From NCBI GenBank assembly GCA_041687435.1, contig JAWLBX010000017.1, forward strand, positions 9,110 to 73,109: 64,000 nucleotides of DNA. The letters are read 5' to 3'. The notes beneath the pieces were generated by a model, which saw only the letters and a program-made list of their open reading frames with translations, was not told the origin of the DNA and made no database searches. Shown here piece after piece: positions 63,934-64,000 of the stretch; position 1 is the stretch's first letter; each line of letters opens with the position of its first letter. The position numbers were made by a program, and so were the translations under genes. The stretch comes from JACKII01 sp041687435. GTDB lineage: Bacteria > Pseudomonadota > Alphaproteobacteria > Bin95.

Positions 63934-64000
63934 CGCGGATGGCGATGGATGCAGGCAACCGAAGGCCATGGATCGATCTGACGGATAGGTTTCGGGTTTT

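Overview
The window looks like an ordinary stretch of chromosome from a GC-rich alphaproteobacterium, probably a free-living, aerobic, possibly marine Rhodospirillales-like heterotroph. The reasons are the aa3 cytochrome oxidase cluster in the order coxB-ctaD-ctaB-coxF-ctaG-coxC, a sufB-C-D-S operon led by an Rrf2 regulator, paired DUF1127 proteins, a twin-transmembrane/pduO/etfBA/hbd block, a TRAP transporter and many small-molecule oxidoreductases. The taxonomic placement is inference from gene content only.

Layout. 1-3.7 kb: start of a hydantoinase B gene, a BDH2-like short-chain dehydrogenase, a class II aldolase and a long acyl-CoA dehydrogenase. 4.2-10.3 kb: glutamate synthase gltB-gltD. 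10.3-13.7 kb: ghrA, two DUF1127 proteins, an SDR, a cold-shock gene with a long leader and strong terminator, and a small ORF behind a GTGAT-N4-ATCAC site. 14-20 kb: nucleotide-sugar epimerase, trans-sulfuration-type PLP enzyme, serine-glyoxylate-type aminotransferase, GMC oxidoreductase and methyltransferase. 20.2-23.8 kb: HIG1-like protein, cobalamin adenosyltransferase, electron transfer flavoprotein and 3-hydroxybutyryl-CoA dehydrogenase. 23.8-30.4 kb: a second GMC oxidoreductase, an NtaA-type flavin monooxygenase and a TRAP transporter. 30.5 kb: tRNA-Gln(TTG). 30.8-36.7 kb: the SUF iron-sulfur operon. 37-38.6 kb: ArsP/DUF318-type permease with an ArsR regulator. 38.6-43.9 kb: thiolase, YciB, EamA exporter, enoyl-CoA hydratase and three membrane proteins. 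44.1-47.7 kb: glutathione-dependent formaldehyde dehydrogenase, HupE/UreJ, formamidase-type amidase and a metallophosphoesterase. 47.8-52.5 kb: small exported protein, N-acyl-D-amino-acid deacylase-type amidohydrolase, unknown membrane protein, AT-rich gap, tldD. 52.7-57.8 kb: cytochrome c oxidase operon. 57.9-61.5 kb: copper resistance genes. 61.5-64 kb: two TauD-type dioxygenases, a small protein and a decayed DUF4112 gene.

How the parts fit. ETF, hbd, thiolase, enoyl-CoA hydratase and acyl-CoA dehydrogenase point to acyl-CoA oxidation. GltBD assimilates ammonia. The SUF operon supplies Fe-S clusters, and the oxidase and copper genes lie side by side. The formaldehyde dehydrogenase-HupE-amidase-phosphoesterase run is the least conventional grouping.

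No prophage, insertion sequence, CRISPR array, toxin-antitoxin pair or recognisable defence island was seen. The observations most worth checking are the eroded DUF4112 gene at the right edge, the apparently leaderless arsR with a 24-bp palindrome, the dyad before the formaldehyde dehydrogenase gene, and the Met/His repeat in the multicopper oxidase.
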